Assembly (NCBI RefSeq): GCF_005503625.1
Contig: NZ_SCMX01000037.1
Location: forward strand, 1 to 64,000
Direction: 5' to 3'
Length of the DNA stretch: 64,000 bases
DNA from: Cupriavidus sp. 2SB
Lineage (GTDB): Bacteria; Pseudomonadota; Gammaproteobacteria; Burkholderiales; Burkholderiaceae
The notes under the pieces are model-generated. The model searched no databases. It saw only the letters and a program-made list of their open reading frames with translations, and was not told where the DNA came from. This document shows positions 8,988-18,828 of this stretch, in pieces. Made by a program: the position numbers and the translations under genes. Each line of letters begins with the position of its first letter. Position 1 is the stretch's first letter.

Positions 8988-10340
8988 ATGAACCCTACCA
9001 CGCTGGCCGAGCTGACGAACTCGCATTCCGTTCTGGGCAAGTTGCTCGACGATCTGATCCACGATGCCGGAGGGCCGGGCTTCTTCTGGCAGATCGGCGT
9101 GCTGGTCGGCAGCCTTGCCGTGGCATGGCTGCTGGCGCGATTCGTCGTGCGGCGTCTGGAATCGCGCCACGAAGACGCGAGCTTCGCCCTGCGGCTGGCC
9201 GCTGTCAGTCTCGAAAAGGCGATGTTCCCGCTGTTCGGCTGGCTGCTGGTGCTGGTGGCGCGTTTTGCGCTGGCGCCGTTCGTTTCGGTCAGCGTGCTGC
9301 GCCTCGCCCTGGTACCGCTGTTTGGCATCACATCGCTCTATATCGCCTTCTACGTCCTGCGCCGCGTGATATCCGCCAACGGCCAGTTGCACGGCATGCT
9401 TGTGCTGGTCGAGAAAGTGCTGACGACGCTGGTGTGGGTGGGCATGGCGCTGTACGTCACCGGCGTGCTGCCCGACGTGATCCGCTGGATGGAGGAGATG
9501 CGCTTCCCGGTGGGCGGTAAGCACCCGATCAGCGTGGCCGACGCACTGATGGGCGTGGTCTGGATTCTGCTGACCGTACTGGTGGCGATGTGGTTCGGCT
9601 CGTGGCTGGAGGAGCGTCTGATGCGCGCTCGCAGCCTCGATGCCAATCTCAAGGTGGTGCTGACGCGCGTGGCCAAGGCGCTGCTGCTGCTGGTTTCGCT
9701 GCTGCTCAGCCTGTCGCTGGTGGGAATCGACCTGACGGTGCTGTCTGTGTTCGGTGGCGCACTGGGTGTCGGTCTTGGCCTGGGTTTGCAGAAGATCGCC
9801 AGCAATTACATCTCGGGATTCATTATCCTGCTGGACCGCTCGGTGACGCTGGGTGACCAGATCACCGTAGACAAGTACACAGGCATTGTCTCGCAGATCC
9901 GCACGCGCTATACCGTAGTGCGCAACGGCGATGGCGAGACGCTGGTGCCAAACGAGCAACTCGTCGCCCAGGCGGTGCAGAACCATTCGTTCTCGGGCAC
10001 CAATGTCCGCGTGGCGGTGCGCGTGCAGGCCGACTATGCGACCGACCCGGAGACTGTGATCGGCCTGCTCGAGACTTGCGCGGCCGATATCCCGCGCGTT
10101 CTGGCGGAACCGAAGCCGGCGGCGTTCCTCGTCATGTTTGGCGATAGCGGTATCGAGTACGAATTCGCGGTCTACATCGCTGATCCTCAGAACGGCAAGC
10201 TGGGCGTCCAATCCGCAATGAATCGTGCAATTTGGCGGACCTTCCAGGCAAATGGCGTGTCTATTCCCTATCCGCAACGTGAGTTGCGTGTGCTTAACGA
10301 CACTTCTTTGCCCACGGCGGCAGTCATTGCATCCAGCTAG
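8988..10340 (+). CDS. MscS-family mechanosensitive ion channel
   Basis: Inner-membrane channel that opens on membrane tension during hypo-osmotic shock. The protein has about 450 residues, with several hydrophobic segments in the first ~270 residues and the conserved pore-lining and beta-domain region GLGLGLQKIASNYISGFIILL, then RSVTLGDQITV and NGDGETLVPNEQL. The length is greater than small-conductance E. coli MscS (286), so it belongs to a larger YbdG/YnaI-like group. The start is uncertain between ATG 8988 and GTG 8982; no strong ribosome-binding site favours either. It follows the methyltransferase by 27 bp on the same strand. Confidence 0.9.
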   Translation: MNPTTLAELTNSHSVLGKLLDDLIHDAGGPGFFWQIGVLVGSLAVAWLLARFVVRRLESRHEDASFALRLAAVSLEKAMFPLFGWLLVLVARFALAPFVSVSVLRLALVPLFGITSLYIAFYVLRRVISANGQLHGMLVLVEKVLTTLVWVGMALYVTGVLPDVIRWMEEMRFPVGGKHPISVADALMGVVWILLTVLVAMWFGSWLEERLMRARSLDANLKVVLTRVAKALLLLVSLLLSLSLVGIDLTVLSVFGGALGVGLGLGLQKIASNYISGFIILLDRSVTLGDQITVDKYTGIVSQIRTRYTVVRNGDGETLVPNEQLVAQAVQNHSFSGTNVRVAVRVQADYATDPETVIGLLETCAADIPRVLAEPKPAAFLVMFGDSGIEYEFAVYIADPQNGKLGVQSAMNRAIWRTFQANGVSIPYPQRELRVLNDTSLPTAAVIASS

Positions 10341-10654
10341 GTAGCCTCTGGGCCACCTTCGGGAACATTTGGCAGATTGGGTTATCGAAGTCGGGGAAAT
10401 AGCGGATGTCCCCTCCGCGCCAATCCGGTAGAATGCCGGGTTGTCGTGGGTATACGATTTTCGATATCCGCCACCTCCACACCAGACAACCGCCAGATTG
10501 CAGCGGTTCGTGCCTCGGCCTGGCGCCCCTCAAGGTTCCGCCCGCGCCAGAAAGCTATCGCAATCGATGATTTTGCAGTCTTTTTTCTGCGCGACAGGTG
10601 CGCCGCACAGTGGTGCCGCGCTGCAAACACTCGTTTTACGACGGAGAACATAGT
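10341..10654. other. Intergenic region before the desaturase
   Basis: About 310 bp without a convincing gene. A TAGAAT hexamer at 10429-10434 could be a -10 box for the desaturase, although its -35 is poor. Only the last few bases matter for translation: GGAG at 10643-10646 precedes the TTG start. No hairpin terminator for the channel gene was found. Confidence 0.4.
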
Positions 10655-11845
10655 TTGTTCGACACAATTCTTGACTGGGCCGCCAACGGCCTCGCCAACT
10701 GGTCCTGGTGGGAGATCGTGATCTACACGCTCGTGATGACCCACATCACGATCGCAGGCGTGACCATTTTCCTGCACCGCTGCATGGCGCACCGGTCGCT
10801 GGATCTGCACCCGATTGCCCAGCATTTCTTCCGATTCTGGCTGTGGATGACCACGGGAATGGTGACGAAGGAATGGACCGCCATTCACCGTAAGCACCAC
10901 GCCAAGTGCGAGACCGAGGACGATCCGCACAGCCCGCAGACGCGCGGTATCCGCAAGGTGCTGCTGGAAGGCGCCGAGCTGTATCGCGCCGAGTCCAAGA
11001 ACAAGGAAACGATCGCCAAGTTCGGTCATGGCACGCCCAATGACTGGGTCGAGCGCAACGTGTACTCGCGCTTTGGCTGGCAGGGCGTTGGCCTGATGCT
11101 GATCATCGACCTCGCGCTGTTCGGCGTGATCGGCATGACCGTGTGGGCCGTGCAGATGCTCTGGATCCCGATCCATGCCGCCGGCATCATCAACGGCTTG
11201 GGTCACTGGTGGGGCTATCGCAACTACGATTGCGAGGATGCTTCGACCAACGTGTCGCCGTGGGGCTTCATCATCGGTGGCGAGGAACTGCACAACAACC
11301 ACCACACGTACCCGACGTCGGCCAAGTTCTCGATCAAGTGGTACGAAATCGATGTGGGCTGGTGGTACATCCGCGCGATGCAGTCGGTTGGCCTGGCCAA
11401 GGTCAAGAAGACTCCGCCGAAGGCTCGCCTCGTGGAAGCGCGCGAAGTGGACCACAACACGCTGGAAGCCATCATCGCCAACCGCTACGACGTGATGGCG
11501 CGCTATGCCAAGGCGCTGAAGGCCGCGTACCGCGACGAACTGCGCAAGCACAAGGAAGGCGGCTCGCCGGAATACACGCACTACAAGCCGGCGCGCAAGT
11601 GGTTCCATCGTGAAGAGATGAAGCTGGGTGTGCCGCAGCGTCAGCAGTTGGCCACCATCACCGAGCAGAACAAGATGCTGCACACGTTCGTGGAAATGCG
11701 TCGCGAACTGGCCGTGATCTGGGGCCGCTCGAACATGACGCGCGAGCAGTTGCTGGCGCAGTTGCAGGCCTGGTGCCATCGCGCCGAAGCCAGTGGCATC
11801 CAGGCGCTGCAGGAGTTTTCGCTGCGCCTGCGCCGATACGCCTGA
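10655..11845 (+). CDS. Acyl-CoA/acyl-lipid fatty-acid desaturase (delta-9 type)
   Basis: Membrane di-iron desaturase that introduces a double bond into saturated acyl chains. The three histidine boxes are intact: HRCMAH (residues 41-46), HRKHH (78-82) and HNNHH (213-217). Hydrophobic segments flank them ([20 protein letters not shown] near the start and a second pair near 150-185). The ~396-residue length fits. Start: TTG 10655 follows GGAG at 9-nt spacing and gives [13 protein letters not shown]. The upstream ATG at 10598 would add 19 unrelated residues and is less likely. A strong terminator follows at 11876. Confidence 0.88.
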   Translation: MFDTILDWAANGLANWSWWEIVIYTLVMTHITIAGVTIFLHRCMAHRSLDLHPIAQHFFRFWLWMTTGMVTKEWTAIHRKHHAKCETEDDPHSPQTRGIRKVLLEGAELYRAESKNKETIAKFGHGTPNDWVERNVYSRFGWQGVGLMLIIDLALFGVIGMTVWAVQMLWIPIHAAGIINGLGHWWGYRNYDCEDASTNVSPWGFIIGGEELHNNHHTYPTSAKFSIKWYEIDVGWWYIRAMQSVGLAKVKKTPPKARLVEAREVDHNTLEAIIANRYDVMARYAKALKAAYRDELRKHKEGGSPEYTHYKPARKWFHREEMKLGVPQRQQLATITEQNKMLHTFVEMRRELAVIWGRSNMTREQLLAQLQAWCHRAEASGIQALQEFSLRLRRYA

Positions 11846-11875
11846 TACAATCGGCAGCACGCCCGTCATGGCTAG

Positions 11876-11903
11876 AAAGCCCCGCCCTCGGCGGGGCTTT
11901 TTC
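11876..11903 (+). terminator. Rho-independent terminator after the desaturase gene
   Basis: An uninterrupted GC-rich stem (AAAGCCCCGCC/GGCGGGGCTTT) with a three-base CTC loop is followed by a T-run. It ends the desaturase transcript before nadA. Confidence 0.9.
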
Positions 11904-11991
11904 TTTTTGCTGCACGCCCCATGTTGTTGGCAATAGACCGCGTGATGCAAAGCGCGGCGGCAACTGGGTGCCCCGAGGAGTATGTGAAGAG

Positions 11992-13146
11992 ATGACCCCC
12001 CAAACGATCAAGACCGTCGAGTTCGAGAAGCCGAACCTGACGGATGCCGAAAGCGCTGCCAGCGGCAGTTGTGTGGCCCATGCCTGGGCCAAAGTGCCTC
12101 CCGCGATCACCCCGGACGAACGTGCCGCGCTGAAGGACCGCATTCGCAGACTGCTCAAGGAGCGCAACGCGGTGCTGGTTGCGCATTATTACGTCGATGC
12201 CGACTTGCAGGATCTGGCAGAAGAGACGGGCGGCTGTGTGTCGGACTCGCTGGAGATGGCTCGCTTCGGCCGCGATCACGCCGCGCAGACGCTGGTGGTG
12301 GCCGGGGTCCGCTTCATGGGCGAGACCGCCAAGATCCTGAGTCCCGAGAAGACCATCCTGATGCCTGACCTTGATGCGACATGCTCGCTCGATCTCGGCT
12401 GTCCGGCGGATGAGTTCACCGCGTTTTGTGACGCTCACCCCGATCGCACCGTGGTGGTCTACGCGAACACCAGTGCCGCGGTGAAAGCTCGCGCGGACTG
12501 GATGGTGACGTCGAGCATCGGCCTGAAGATCGTCGAGCACCTGCATGCGCAGGGCAAGAAGATCCTCTGGGCGCCGGACAAGCATCTGGGCAGCTACATC
12601 CAGAAGGAAACCGGCGCCGACATGCTGCTGTGGCAGGGCTCGTGCCTGGTGCATGACGAGTTCAAGGGCATCGAACTGGACCTGCTGCGCCGCGAGCATC
12701 CGAAGGCGAAGATCCTCGTGCATCCGGAGTCGCCGGCCAACGTGGTGGAACAGGCCGATGTCATCGGCTCGACGAGCCAGTTGATCGCCGCCGCGCAGAA
12801 TCTCGATGCCAATGAGTTCATCGTGGCCACCGACAACGGCATCCTGCACAAGATGCGGATGGCCGCGCCAGGCAAGGTCTTCATCGAAGCCCCGACAGCG
12901 GGCAACAGCGCAACGTGCAAGAGCTGCGCGCACTGCCCGTGGATGGCGATGAATGCCCTCACGAATCTGGCGGAAGTGCTGGAGACGGGGCGCAACGAGA
13001 TCCACGTCGATCCAGTCATCGGCCGCAAGGCGGTGGTCTGCATCGACCGCATGCTCGATTTCGCCGCCGCGCAGAAGGCCAATGTACGTCCCGCTGCCGA
13101 CCTCGCCACGGAAGGCGCGCTGTTCCAGGGAGTGGGTCCGGCATGA
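11992..13146 (+). CDS. nadA: Quinolinate synthase A
   Basis: [4Fe-4S] enzyme that condenses iminoaspartate with dihydroxyacetone phosphate to quinolinate in de novo NAD synthesis. The 384-residue protein starts at ATG 11992 ([16 protein letters not shown]), downstream of GAGGAG at 11975. Family motifs: [31 protein letters not shown], cluster cysteines in [11 protein letters not shown] and near the C-terminus ([11 protein letters not shown]), and HPESPANVV. The stop overlaps the nadC start (ATGA), so nadA and nadC form a coupled unit; nadB lies convergent downstream. Confidence 0.97.
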   Translation: MTPQTIKTVEFEKPNLTDAESAASGSCVAHAWAKVPPAITPDERAALKDRIRRLLKERNAVLVAHYYVDADLQDLAEETGGCVSDSLEMARFGRDHAAQTLVVAGVRFMGETAKILSPEKTILMPDLDATCSLDLGCPADEFTAFCDAHPDRTVVVYANTSAAVKARADWMVTSSIGLKIVEHLHAQGKKILWAPDKHLGSYIQKETGADMLLWQGSCLVHDEFKGIELDLLRREHPKAKILVHPESPANVVEQADVIGSTSQLIAAAQNLDANEFIVATDNGILHKMRMAAPGKVFIEAPTAGNSATCKSCAHCPWMAMNALTNLAEVLETGRNEIHVDPVIGRKAVVCIDRMLDFAAAQKANVRPAADLATEGALFQGVGPA

Positions 13147-14006
13147 GCGTGAATCCGATTTTCGATAGTTACGGTCCCGCGCTGGCGTTGGCGCTCGACG
13201 CCAATGTGAAAGCGGCCATCGCCGAGGATGTGGGTTCCGGTGACTTGACCGGTCTGCTGGTGCCGGCCGACAAGCTGGTGCAGGCGCGCGTGATCGTGCG
13301 TGAATCGGCAGTGCTATGCGGACGGCCATGGTTCGAGGCCAGCATGATGGCCGTGGACGAACGGCTGCGCGTGACGTGGCACAAGGAAGAGGGCGCGCGG
13401 ATGTCGCCCGACGAACTGGTGTGCGAAATCGCGGGTCCGGCGCGCGCGCTGCTGACCGCCGAACGTCCGTCGCTGAACTTCCTGCAACTGCTCTCCGGTG
13501 TCGCCACGGCCACGCGTCGTTATGCAGATCTGATTGCCGGCACGCGCGCACGCGTGCTCGATACCCGCAAGACCCTGCCGGGCCTGCGGCTCGCACAAAA
13601 ATATGCGGTGAAGGTGGGCGGCGGCGAGAACCAGCGGCTGGCGCTCTATGACGGCATCCTGATCAAGGAAAACCACATTGCCGCTGCAGGCAGCATCACG
13701 GCGGCGGTGCAGGCGGCGCTAGCACTGGGCGCCGATGCCTCGATCCAGGTCGAAGTCGAATCGATTGCCGAATTGCAGGAAGCGCTGGAGGCTGGTGCGA
13801 GATCGATCCTGATCGACAACTTCACCGTGGACATGATGCGCGAAGCCGTAGCGGTCAATCGCGAACGTGCATTGCTGGAAGTGTCGGGTGGCGTGAACTA
13901 CGAATCGATCCGCCAGTTCGCCGAAACCGGCGTGGACCGTATCTCGGTGGGCGCGCTGACGAAGGATGTCAGGGCGACGGACTACTCGTTGCGGGTGGTG
14001 GGGTAG
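13143..14006 (+). CDS. nadC: Nicotinate-nucleotide pyrophosphorylase (carboxylating)
   Basis: Quinolinate phosphoribosyltransferase, converting quinolinate and PRPP to nicotinate mononucleotide. The 287-residue protein starts at ATG 13143, overlapping the nadA stop by ATGA. Family motifs include DVGSGDLTG near the N-terminus, [53 protein letters not shown] and ISVGALTKD near the C-terminus. It is convergent with nadB, with a palindromic repeat between the two genes. Confidence 0.97.
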   Translation: MSVNPIFDSYGPALALALDANVKAAIAEDVGSGDLTGLLVPADKLVQARVIVRESAVLCGRPWFEASMMAVDERLRVTWHKEEGARMSPDELVCEIAGPARALLTAERPSLNFLQLLSGVATATRRYADLIAGTRARVLDTRKTLPGLRLAQKYAVKVGGGENQRLALYDGILIKENHIAAAGSITAAVQAALALGADASIQVEVESIAELQEALEAGARSILIDNFTVDMMREAVAVNRERALLEVSGGVNYESIRQFAETGVDRISVGALTKDVRATDYSLRVVG

Positions 14007-14033
14007 GTAGTTTCTTCCCCTCCGCAGTTTTGG

Positions 14034-14064
14034 CTCCCCTCTCCCGCCGTGCGGGAGAGGGGAG
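14034..14064. repeat. Palindromic CTCCCCTCTCCCGC element, copy R1
   Basis: A perfect 14-bp inverted repeat with a 3-bp CGT loop. It sits between the convergent nadC and nadB stops and is one of six sites of the same family in this window. It may act as a bidirectional transcription stop, but there is no T-run. Confidence 0.85.
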
Positions 14065-14087
14065 AAAACAATTGGTGGGGCGAAAGG

Positions 14088-15695
14088 TTAACGCCGGCTC
14101 GCCCGTCCCGCTCGCCCACTCAACGGCTGCAACACCGAAGGCAGCGCCTTCGGCAAGGTGTCCGGATAGTCGCGGCTGAAATGCAATCCGCGGCTTTCAT
14201 GGCGTGAATACGCGCTTTCCACGATCATCGACGCCACTTCCACAAGATTGCGTAGCTCCAGCAGGTCGCGCGTCACGCGGAAGTTCGCGTAGTACTCGGC
14301 AATTTCCTCACGCAACAACCCGATGCGATGTTGCGCACGTTCCAGCCGCTTGTCCGTGCGCACGATGCCGACGTAGTTCCACATCATCCGGCGCAGCTCA
14401 TCCCAGTTGTGCGACACCACTACTTCCTCATCCGCATCGGACACGCGGCTCTCGTCCCAGGCGGGCAAGGCGATGTCCGGCGCGCCTGCCTTGCCATGCG
14501 CAGCGATGTCGACGGCCGCAGCCTGGCCGATTACCATGCATTCCAGCAGGGAGTTCGATGCGAGCCGGTTGGCCCCGTGCAGGCCGGTGCAACCGGTTTC
14601 GCCCACGGCATACAGGTTGCCGATGTCGGTGCGGCCCGCCGTGTCGGTCACCACGCCGCCGCAGGTGTAGTGCGCAGCCGGTACGACGGGAATGGGCTGT
14701 TTCGTGATGTCGATGCCCAGTTCAAGGCAGCGCGCGTGAATCGTCGGGAAGTGTTCCTTCAGGAACGATTCGGGCTGATGTGTGATGTCGAGGTAGACGC
14801 AATCGAGGCCGCGCTTTTTCATCTCGAAGTCGATGGCGCGCGCCACCACGTCGCGCGGCGCCAACTCTGCGCGGTCGTCATGGGCAGGCATGAACCGCGT
14901 ACCGTCAGGCAGCTTGAGCAGGCCGCCTTCGCCGCGCACCGCCTCCGAAATCAGGAAAGACTTCGCGTACGGATGGTAGAGGCAAGTCGGGTGGAACTGG
15001 ATGAACTCCATGTTCGCCACGCGGCAGCCCGCGCGCCACGCCATGGCGATGCCATCACCAGTAGCGGTATCGGGGTTGGTCGTATAGAGATAGACCTTGC
15101 CGGCGCCGCCAGCAGCCAGCACGGTTTGCGTGGCGGTGATCGTGTGGACTTCGTCGGTCGCCGCGTCGAGTACGTAAAGACCGTAGCAGCGGTTGCCGGG
15201 CAGGCCCAGTTTTGCCGACGTGATGAGATCGATCGCGAACTGGTCTTCGAGGATCGTGATGTTCGGATGCTTGCGCGCCTGCTCGGTGAGCGTGGAGACC
15301 ACGGCGTGACCGGTGGCATCGGCGGCGTGGATGATGCGTCGATGGCTGTGGCCGCCTTCGCGCGTCAGGTGGAAACCAAGTTCGGCCTGGGCGTCGCGCG
15401 TGAACGGCACGCCTCGGTCGATCAGCCACTGGATCGCATCGCGGCCATGTTCGACGATATAGCGCGTGGCCTCCTCATCGCAGAGTCCTGCGCCAGCGAC
15501 CAGCGTGTCCTGCGTATGCTCGGCGTGACTGTCGCCGGAGTCCAGTACTGCAGCGATTCCACCCTGCGCCCAGTCGCTCGCCCCGGCTGTCATGCTGCGC
15601 TTGCTCAGGATAACTACCTTGTGGGTATCGGCAAGTTGCAGCGCGACGGTAAGGCCGGCCAGACCGCTGCCGACAATCGCGACATCGAAGTTCAT
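14088..15695 (-). CDS. nadB: L-aspartate oxidase
   Basis: FAD-dependent oxidase that makes iminoaspartate from L-aspartate, the substrate of NadA. The 535-residue protein starts at ATG 15695 with the dinucleotide-binding motif [18 protein letters not shown]. Other family features are [40 protein letters not shown] and [10 protein letters not shown]. All three enzymes of the aspartate route to nicotinate mononucleotide are therefore side by side. The ribosomal-protein terminator at 15835 separates it from rpmG upstream. Confidence 0.97.
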   Translation of the reverse strand: MNFDVAIVGSGLAGLTVALQLADTHKVVILSKRSMTAGASDWAQGGIAAVLDSGDSHAEHTQDTLVAGAGLCDEEATRYIVEHGRDAIQWLIDRGVPFTRDAQAELGFHLTREGGHSHRRIIHAADATGHAVVSTLTEQARKHPNITILEDQFAIDLITSAKLGLPGNRCYGLYVLDAATDEVHTITATQTVLAAGGAGKVYLYTTNPDTATGDGIAMAWRAGCRVANMEFIQFHPTCLYHPYAKSFLISEAVRGEGGLLKLPDGTRFMPAHDDRAELAPRDVVARAIDFEMKKRGLDCVYLDITHQPESFLKEHFPTIHARCLELGIDITKQPIPVVPAAHYTCGGVVTDTAGRTDIGNLYAVGETGCTGLHGANRLASNSLLECMVIGQAAAVDIAAHGKAGAPDIALPAWDESRVSDADEEVVVSHNWDELRRMMWNYVGIVRTDKRLERAQHRIGLLREEIAEYYANFRVTRDLLELRNLVEVASMIVESAYSRHESRGLHFSRDYPDTLPKALPSVLQPLSGRAGRASRR

Positions 15696-15834
15696 GGTGC
15701 GGGGGATCGCCTGGGGCGAATGGGCGTGTGGGGACCGGGAAGTCTACACCCGACTGCCACAATCCTGACATCTTTCCCTTGTACGACAAGGGTTGCAGGG
15801 TGCGGCAGGCTCGGAAAGCGCGTCCCCACAATGC

Positions 15835-15860
15835 AAAAAGCCTCGCGGATGCGAGGCTTT
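15835..15860 (-). terminator. Terminator of the rpmB-rpmG transcript
   Basis: On the minus strand a 10-bp stem (AAAGCCTCGC/GCGAGGCTTT, 4-nt loop) ends in TTTTTG, 22 bp after the rpmG stop codon. It insulates the ribosomal-protein genes from nadB. Confidence 0.85.
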
Positions 15861-15881
15861 CGGCTGGATACCACGGATCAA

Positions 15882-16052
15882 TTACTTGATCTTGGTTTCC
15901 TTGTAAGGCACGTGCTTACGGGCGACGGGATCGAACTTCGAGATCTCCATCTTTTCCGGCATGGTGCGCTTGTTCTTGGTGGTCGTGTAGAAATGACCGG
16001 TACCTGCGGTCGATTCCAGCTTGATCTTGTCGCGTCCGCCTTTGCTGGCCAT
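15882..16052 (-). CDS. rpmG: 50S ribosomal protein L33
   Basis: A 56-residue large-subunit protein: [20 protein letters not shown], then FYTTTKNKR, ending in [11 protein letters not shown]. It lacks the CxxC zinc pairs found in some L33 forms, as expected of the zinc-free type. The start is ATG 16052, 13 bp after the rpmB stop, preceded by AGGAGT (16060-16065). The rpmB-rpmG pair is the standard order. Confidence 0.97.
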
Positions 16053-16065
16053 GGTGTACTCCTAA

Positions 16066-16299
16066 TTAGACTTCGCCACGTGCGCGCAGATCTGCGAGCA
16101 CGGAGTCGATGCCTTTCTTGTCGATCAGGCGCAGACCGGCGTTCGAGACGCGCAGGCTCACCCAGCGGTTTTCCGATTCAACGAAGAAGCGGCGGTTCTG
16201 CAGATTGGGCAGAAAACGGCGCTTGGTCTTGTTGTTTGCGTGGGAAACGTTGTTGCCGACCATCGGCGCTTTCCCGGTCACTTGACAGACGCGTGCCAT
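16066..16299 (-). CDS. rpmB: 50S ribosomal protein L28
   Basis: A 77-residue large-subunit protein with the typical start [20 protein letters not shown] and the motif [12 protein letters not shown]. The start is ATG 16299, preceded by AGGAGT on the minus strand. It is first in the rpmB-rpmG operon, divergent from the FKBP-type isomerase gene. Confidence 0.97.
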   Translation of the reverse strand: MARVCQVTGKAPMVGNNVSHANNKTKRRFLPNLQNRRFFVESENRWVSLRVSNAGLRLIDKKGIDSVLADLRARGEV

Positions 16300-16608
16300 G
16301 AAGCACTCCTAAATCTTATTCGTGGACAATGTTCGCAACAGATCAACAAAAGGCGCGCGGGCCCGGACTGCAGCGGATTGGTAATTCAGCAAGACGAACA
16401 TTATAGACCGGAAACAAGCGGCGAATCAATGCCTTCCGATGGGTTCGGAAGAAGACTGTTGCGCTGTGCCGCCAGCATCACGTTGCAAGTGGTGCGTCGG
16501 AAAGCCGGTCTGGTTCTGGACATCGCACTGACTGATGCGTACTGCGATGCGGGCCACACTGTAATAGGGGAACCGGGCAATGTCCAGCGCCAGAGCGCCG
16601 GAGTCGCA

Positions 16609-16614
16609 TACAAT
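16609..16614 (+). promoter_or_regulatory. Putative -10 element for the FKBP-ispH operon
   Basis: TACAAT at this position would give a start near 16621 and a leader of about 20 nt before ATG 16640. It makes the upstream in-frame ATG at 16613 impossible as a start, which decides the gene start. The -35 match is weak. Confidence 0.35.
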
Positions 16615-16639
16615 GGCGGCTGTTGACTGGTTGACTCAC

Positions 16640-17131
16640 ATGACTCTGCAAACTGCTGCACCGGCCGCGGCCCCCAGCGGCACCGCCGCACGCAAGACCG
16701 TACAGGTCGATTCCTTCCTGACGCTTCACTACAGCATCTCCCTCGAGAACGGTACCGAAGTTGTCAGTACCTTCGAGGAAAAGCCCGCCACGCTGTTGCT
16801 GGGCCAGGGGCAGTTTGCCCCGACGCTCGAACAGGCATTGCTCGGCATGCCCGAGGGCGAGCGCATGACGTACCGCCTGGCGCCGGAACTGGCGTTCGGC
16901 CCGCGCAATCCCGAACTGCTGCAGTGGGTCTCGCTGGCCACGCTGCGCGAGAACAGCTCGTTCGAAGAGGAATACGGTCCCGGCGATCTCGTCGAATTCA
17001 ATGCACCCGGCGGCGGCAAGTACGCTGGCGTGCTCAAGGAATACGGCGACACTGCGGCACTCTTCGACTTCAATCACCCGCTGGCCGGACAGACGATTCT
17101 GTTCGACGTCCAGCTGATCGGAATACTCTGA
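16640..17131 (+). CDS. FKBP-type peptidyl-prolyl cis-trans isomerase (SlpA/FkpB-like)
   Basis: Probable cytoplasmic prolyl isomerase and chaperone of the SlyD/SlpA group. The ~163-residue protein starts at ATG 16640 ([13 protein letters not shown]), with a short Ala/Pro-rich N-terminus and then [37 protein letters not shown], an inserted-flap region and [21 protein letters not shown]. The last motif is characteristic of SlyD-like proteins. There is no His-rich tail, which favours SlpA over SlyD. The stop overlaps the ispH start (TGATG), the same coupling as slpA-ispH in many proteobacteria. Confidence 0.9.
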   Translation: MTLQTAAPAAAPSGTAARKTVQVDSFLTLHYSISLENGTEVVSTFEEKPATLLLGQGQFAPTLEQALLGMPEGERMTYRLAPELAFGPRNPELLQWVSLATLRENSSFEEEYGPGDLVEFNAPGGGKYAGVLKEYGDTAALFDFNHPLAGQTILFDVQLIGIL

Positions 17132-18123
17132 TGTCTGCCGTGGCAATGGAACGCAGCATGACCGATACCACCACCTCCGCCGATGCGGAGATCCTCATGG
17201 CGCAACCGCGCGGCTTCTGTGCTGGCGTGGACCGCGCCATCGAGATTGTCGAGCGCGCGCTGGCGCTGTTCGGCGCGCCGATCTACGTGCGTCACGAGAT
17301 CGTGCACAACGCCTACGTGGTGGCCGACCTGCGCAAGAAGGGCGCAATCTTCATCGACGAACTGGAGGAAGTCCCCTCCGGTTCGACGGTCATCTTCAGT
17401 GCGCATGGCGTGTCCAAGGAAGTGCGCGCCGACGCGGCGCGTCGCGGCCTGACGATATTCGATGCCACCTGCCCGCTGGTGACCAAGGTCCACGTCGAGG
17501 TGGGCAAGATGCGCGCGGAAGGTTGCGAGATCATCATGATCGGCCACAAGGGGCACCCCGAAGTGGAAGGCACGATGGGGCAGTCCGAGGCGGGCATGCT
17601 GCTGGTGGAGTCCGTCGAGGACGTGCAGGCGCTGACGGTGGCAGACCCGACGCAACTGGCCTATGTCACGCAGACCACGCTGTCGGTAGATGAGACCGCG
17701 GAGATCGTGCTGGCGCTCAAGGCGCGGTTTCCGCAGATTCGCGAGCCCAAGAAGCAGGACATCTGCTATGCCACGCAGAACCGCCAGGATGCCGTGAAGT
17801 TCATGGTGCCCCAGGTGGAAGTTGTGATCGTGGTGGGCAGCCCGAACAGCTCGAACTCCAATCGCCTGCGTGAACTGGCAGACCGCCTGGGTGTGCCGGC
17901 CTACATGGTCGACGATCCTGACCAGCTCAAGCCGGAGTGGGTCGCGGGCAAGCGCCGTATCGGCCTGACCGCCGGTGCATCGGCGCCCGAGGTGCTGGCG
18001 CAAGCCATCGTCGAGCGCCTGCGCACGTTTGGCGTGAAGTCCGTGCGTGCCCTGGAAGGCGTCGAGGAGAACATGTCGTTCCCGCTGCCGCGTGGATTGG
18101 CGAACCTGACGCCGGGCGCCTGA
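17131..18123 (+). CDS. ispH: 4-hydroxy-3-methylbut-2-enyl diphosphate reductase
   Basis: Last enzyme of the MEP isoprenoid pathway, reducing HMBPP to IPP and DMAPP with a [4Fe-4S] cluster. The 330-residue protein has the three cluster cysteines Cys30 ([11 protein letters not shown]), Cys114 (DATCPLVTK) and Cys212 ([10 protein letters not shown]). Other family motifs are [24 protein letters not shown] and [11 protein letters not shown]. Start: ATG 17131 overlaps the stop of the isomerase gene; downstream ATGs at 17146 and 17158 are possible. A terminator follows at 18160. Confidence 0.96.
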   Translation: MSAVAMERSMTDTTTSADAEILMAQPRGFCAGVDRAIEIVERALALFGAPIYVRHEIVHNAYVVADLRKKGAIFIDELEEVPSGSTVIFSAHGVSKEVRADAARRGLTIFDATCPLVTKVHVEVGKMRAEGCEIIMIGHKGHPEVEGTMGQSEAGMLLVESVEDVQALTVADPTQLAYVTQTTLSVDETAEIVLALKARFPQIREPKKQDICYATQNRQDAVKFMVPQVEVVIVVGSPNSSNSNRLRELADRLGVPAYMVDDPDQLKPEWVAGKRRIGLTAGASAPEVLAQAIVERLRTFGVKSVRALEGVEENMSFPLPRGLANLTPGA

Positions 18124-18159
18124 CCACGCCAGGGCGCTCCGTGCGCCCATCTGCTTACG

Positions 18160-18196
18160 AACGCCGCTGCGCCTCCGCCAGCGGCGTTTTTGTTTT
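18160..18196 (+). terminator. Terminator after ispH
   Basis: Ten-base arms AACGCCGCTG/CAGCGGCGTT around a 9-nt loop, followed by TTTTGTTTTT. It is placed 37 bp after the ispH stop. Confidence 0.85.
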
Positions 18197-18702
18197 TGCG
18201 CTGTGCCGTGTGACGACTGTTTGATGCGGGCGCGTGCCCGTCGCCCATGCCGCGCACCGACGCGGTGCGCGCCGCTATTGCGCTATACAACAGACATTCA
18301 AAGCCGCTTTCGCACGCGGTTATTTGTCCAAATCCCCGCAAACCCGCATTCCACCGTCGGAATTCTCCGATTAATAGCGGAATAACCCCATGCTTGACCA
18401 AACAATATCAGGGTAATCCCCATGACTGGGGTTTTCCCTATTATGGTGCGCCGTTGCATTCTGCACATTAGAGATGTTGCTCGATATATGAAATGAAATG
18501 CCTAATTAATTAAGCGGGCATTATGGGTGGCGCTGGAGAAGCTTCATCCGTGCCGAATGCGCCTCTGCAGGCGCTGTAGGCACGATTCTTGAAAGGGAAG
18601 GAGACGGGTCCGCCAAGTTGGCTTTGATTGCCCCAATCTGTGCATTGGGGAAATTCCCTAGCTCATTTGGTGGGTAAAAGGTTCAGGTTGTTGCGTCGCG
18701 TA

Positions 18703-18730
18703 TTGCATCCTCAAAGAAAGGGGATACAAT
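18703..18730 (+). promoter_or_regulatory. Sigma-70-type promoter of the liv operon
   Basis: TTGCAT and TACAAT are separated by 16 bp. Transcription would start near 18737, giving a ~90-nt leader to livK. The dyad CCCCAAT-N6-ATTGGGG at 18631-18650 lies about 50 bp upstream of the -35 and could bind a regulator. Confidence 0.6.
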
Positions 18731-18828
18731 GCGCGCGTTTCAAATTGAAACTAATCAAAGGCGGTCCAGGGATTACGTCCGGGAGGCGTAACTAAAACCC
18801 TGTTTTTGTGAATCCTAGGAGATCACTC

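Larger units (their letters stand above)
18124..18828. other. Long non-coding region upstream of livK
   Basis: About 700 bp with no credible gene, and visibly richer in AT than the flanking genes between about 18290 and 18740. It holds the ispH terminator (18160), two compact dyads (CCCCATGACTGGGG near 18418 and CCCCAAT-6-ATTGGGG at 18631-18650) and the livK promoter at 18703-18730. The livK leader from that promoter is about 90 nt. The rest is unexplained; it could hold operators or a small RNA, but nothing specific can be assigned. Confidence 0.5.

Noticed and set aside
18430..18460. A sigma-54 promoter upstream of livK (TGGTGC...TTGCAT)
   Set aside because: The GG and GC elements are separated by 9 bp and not the required 10, and the site lies ~370 bp before livK with a better sigma-70 promoter in between.
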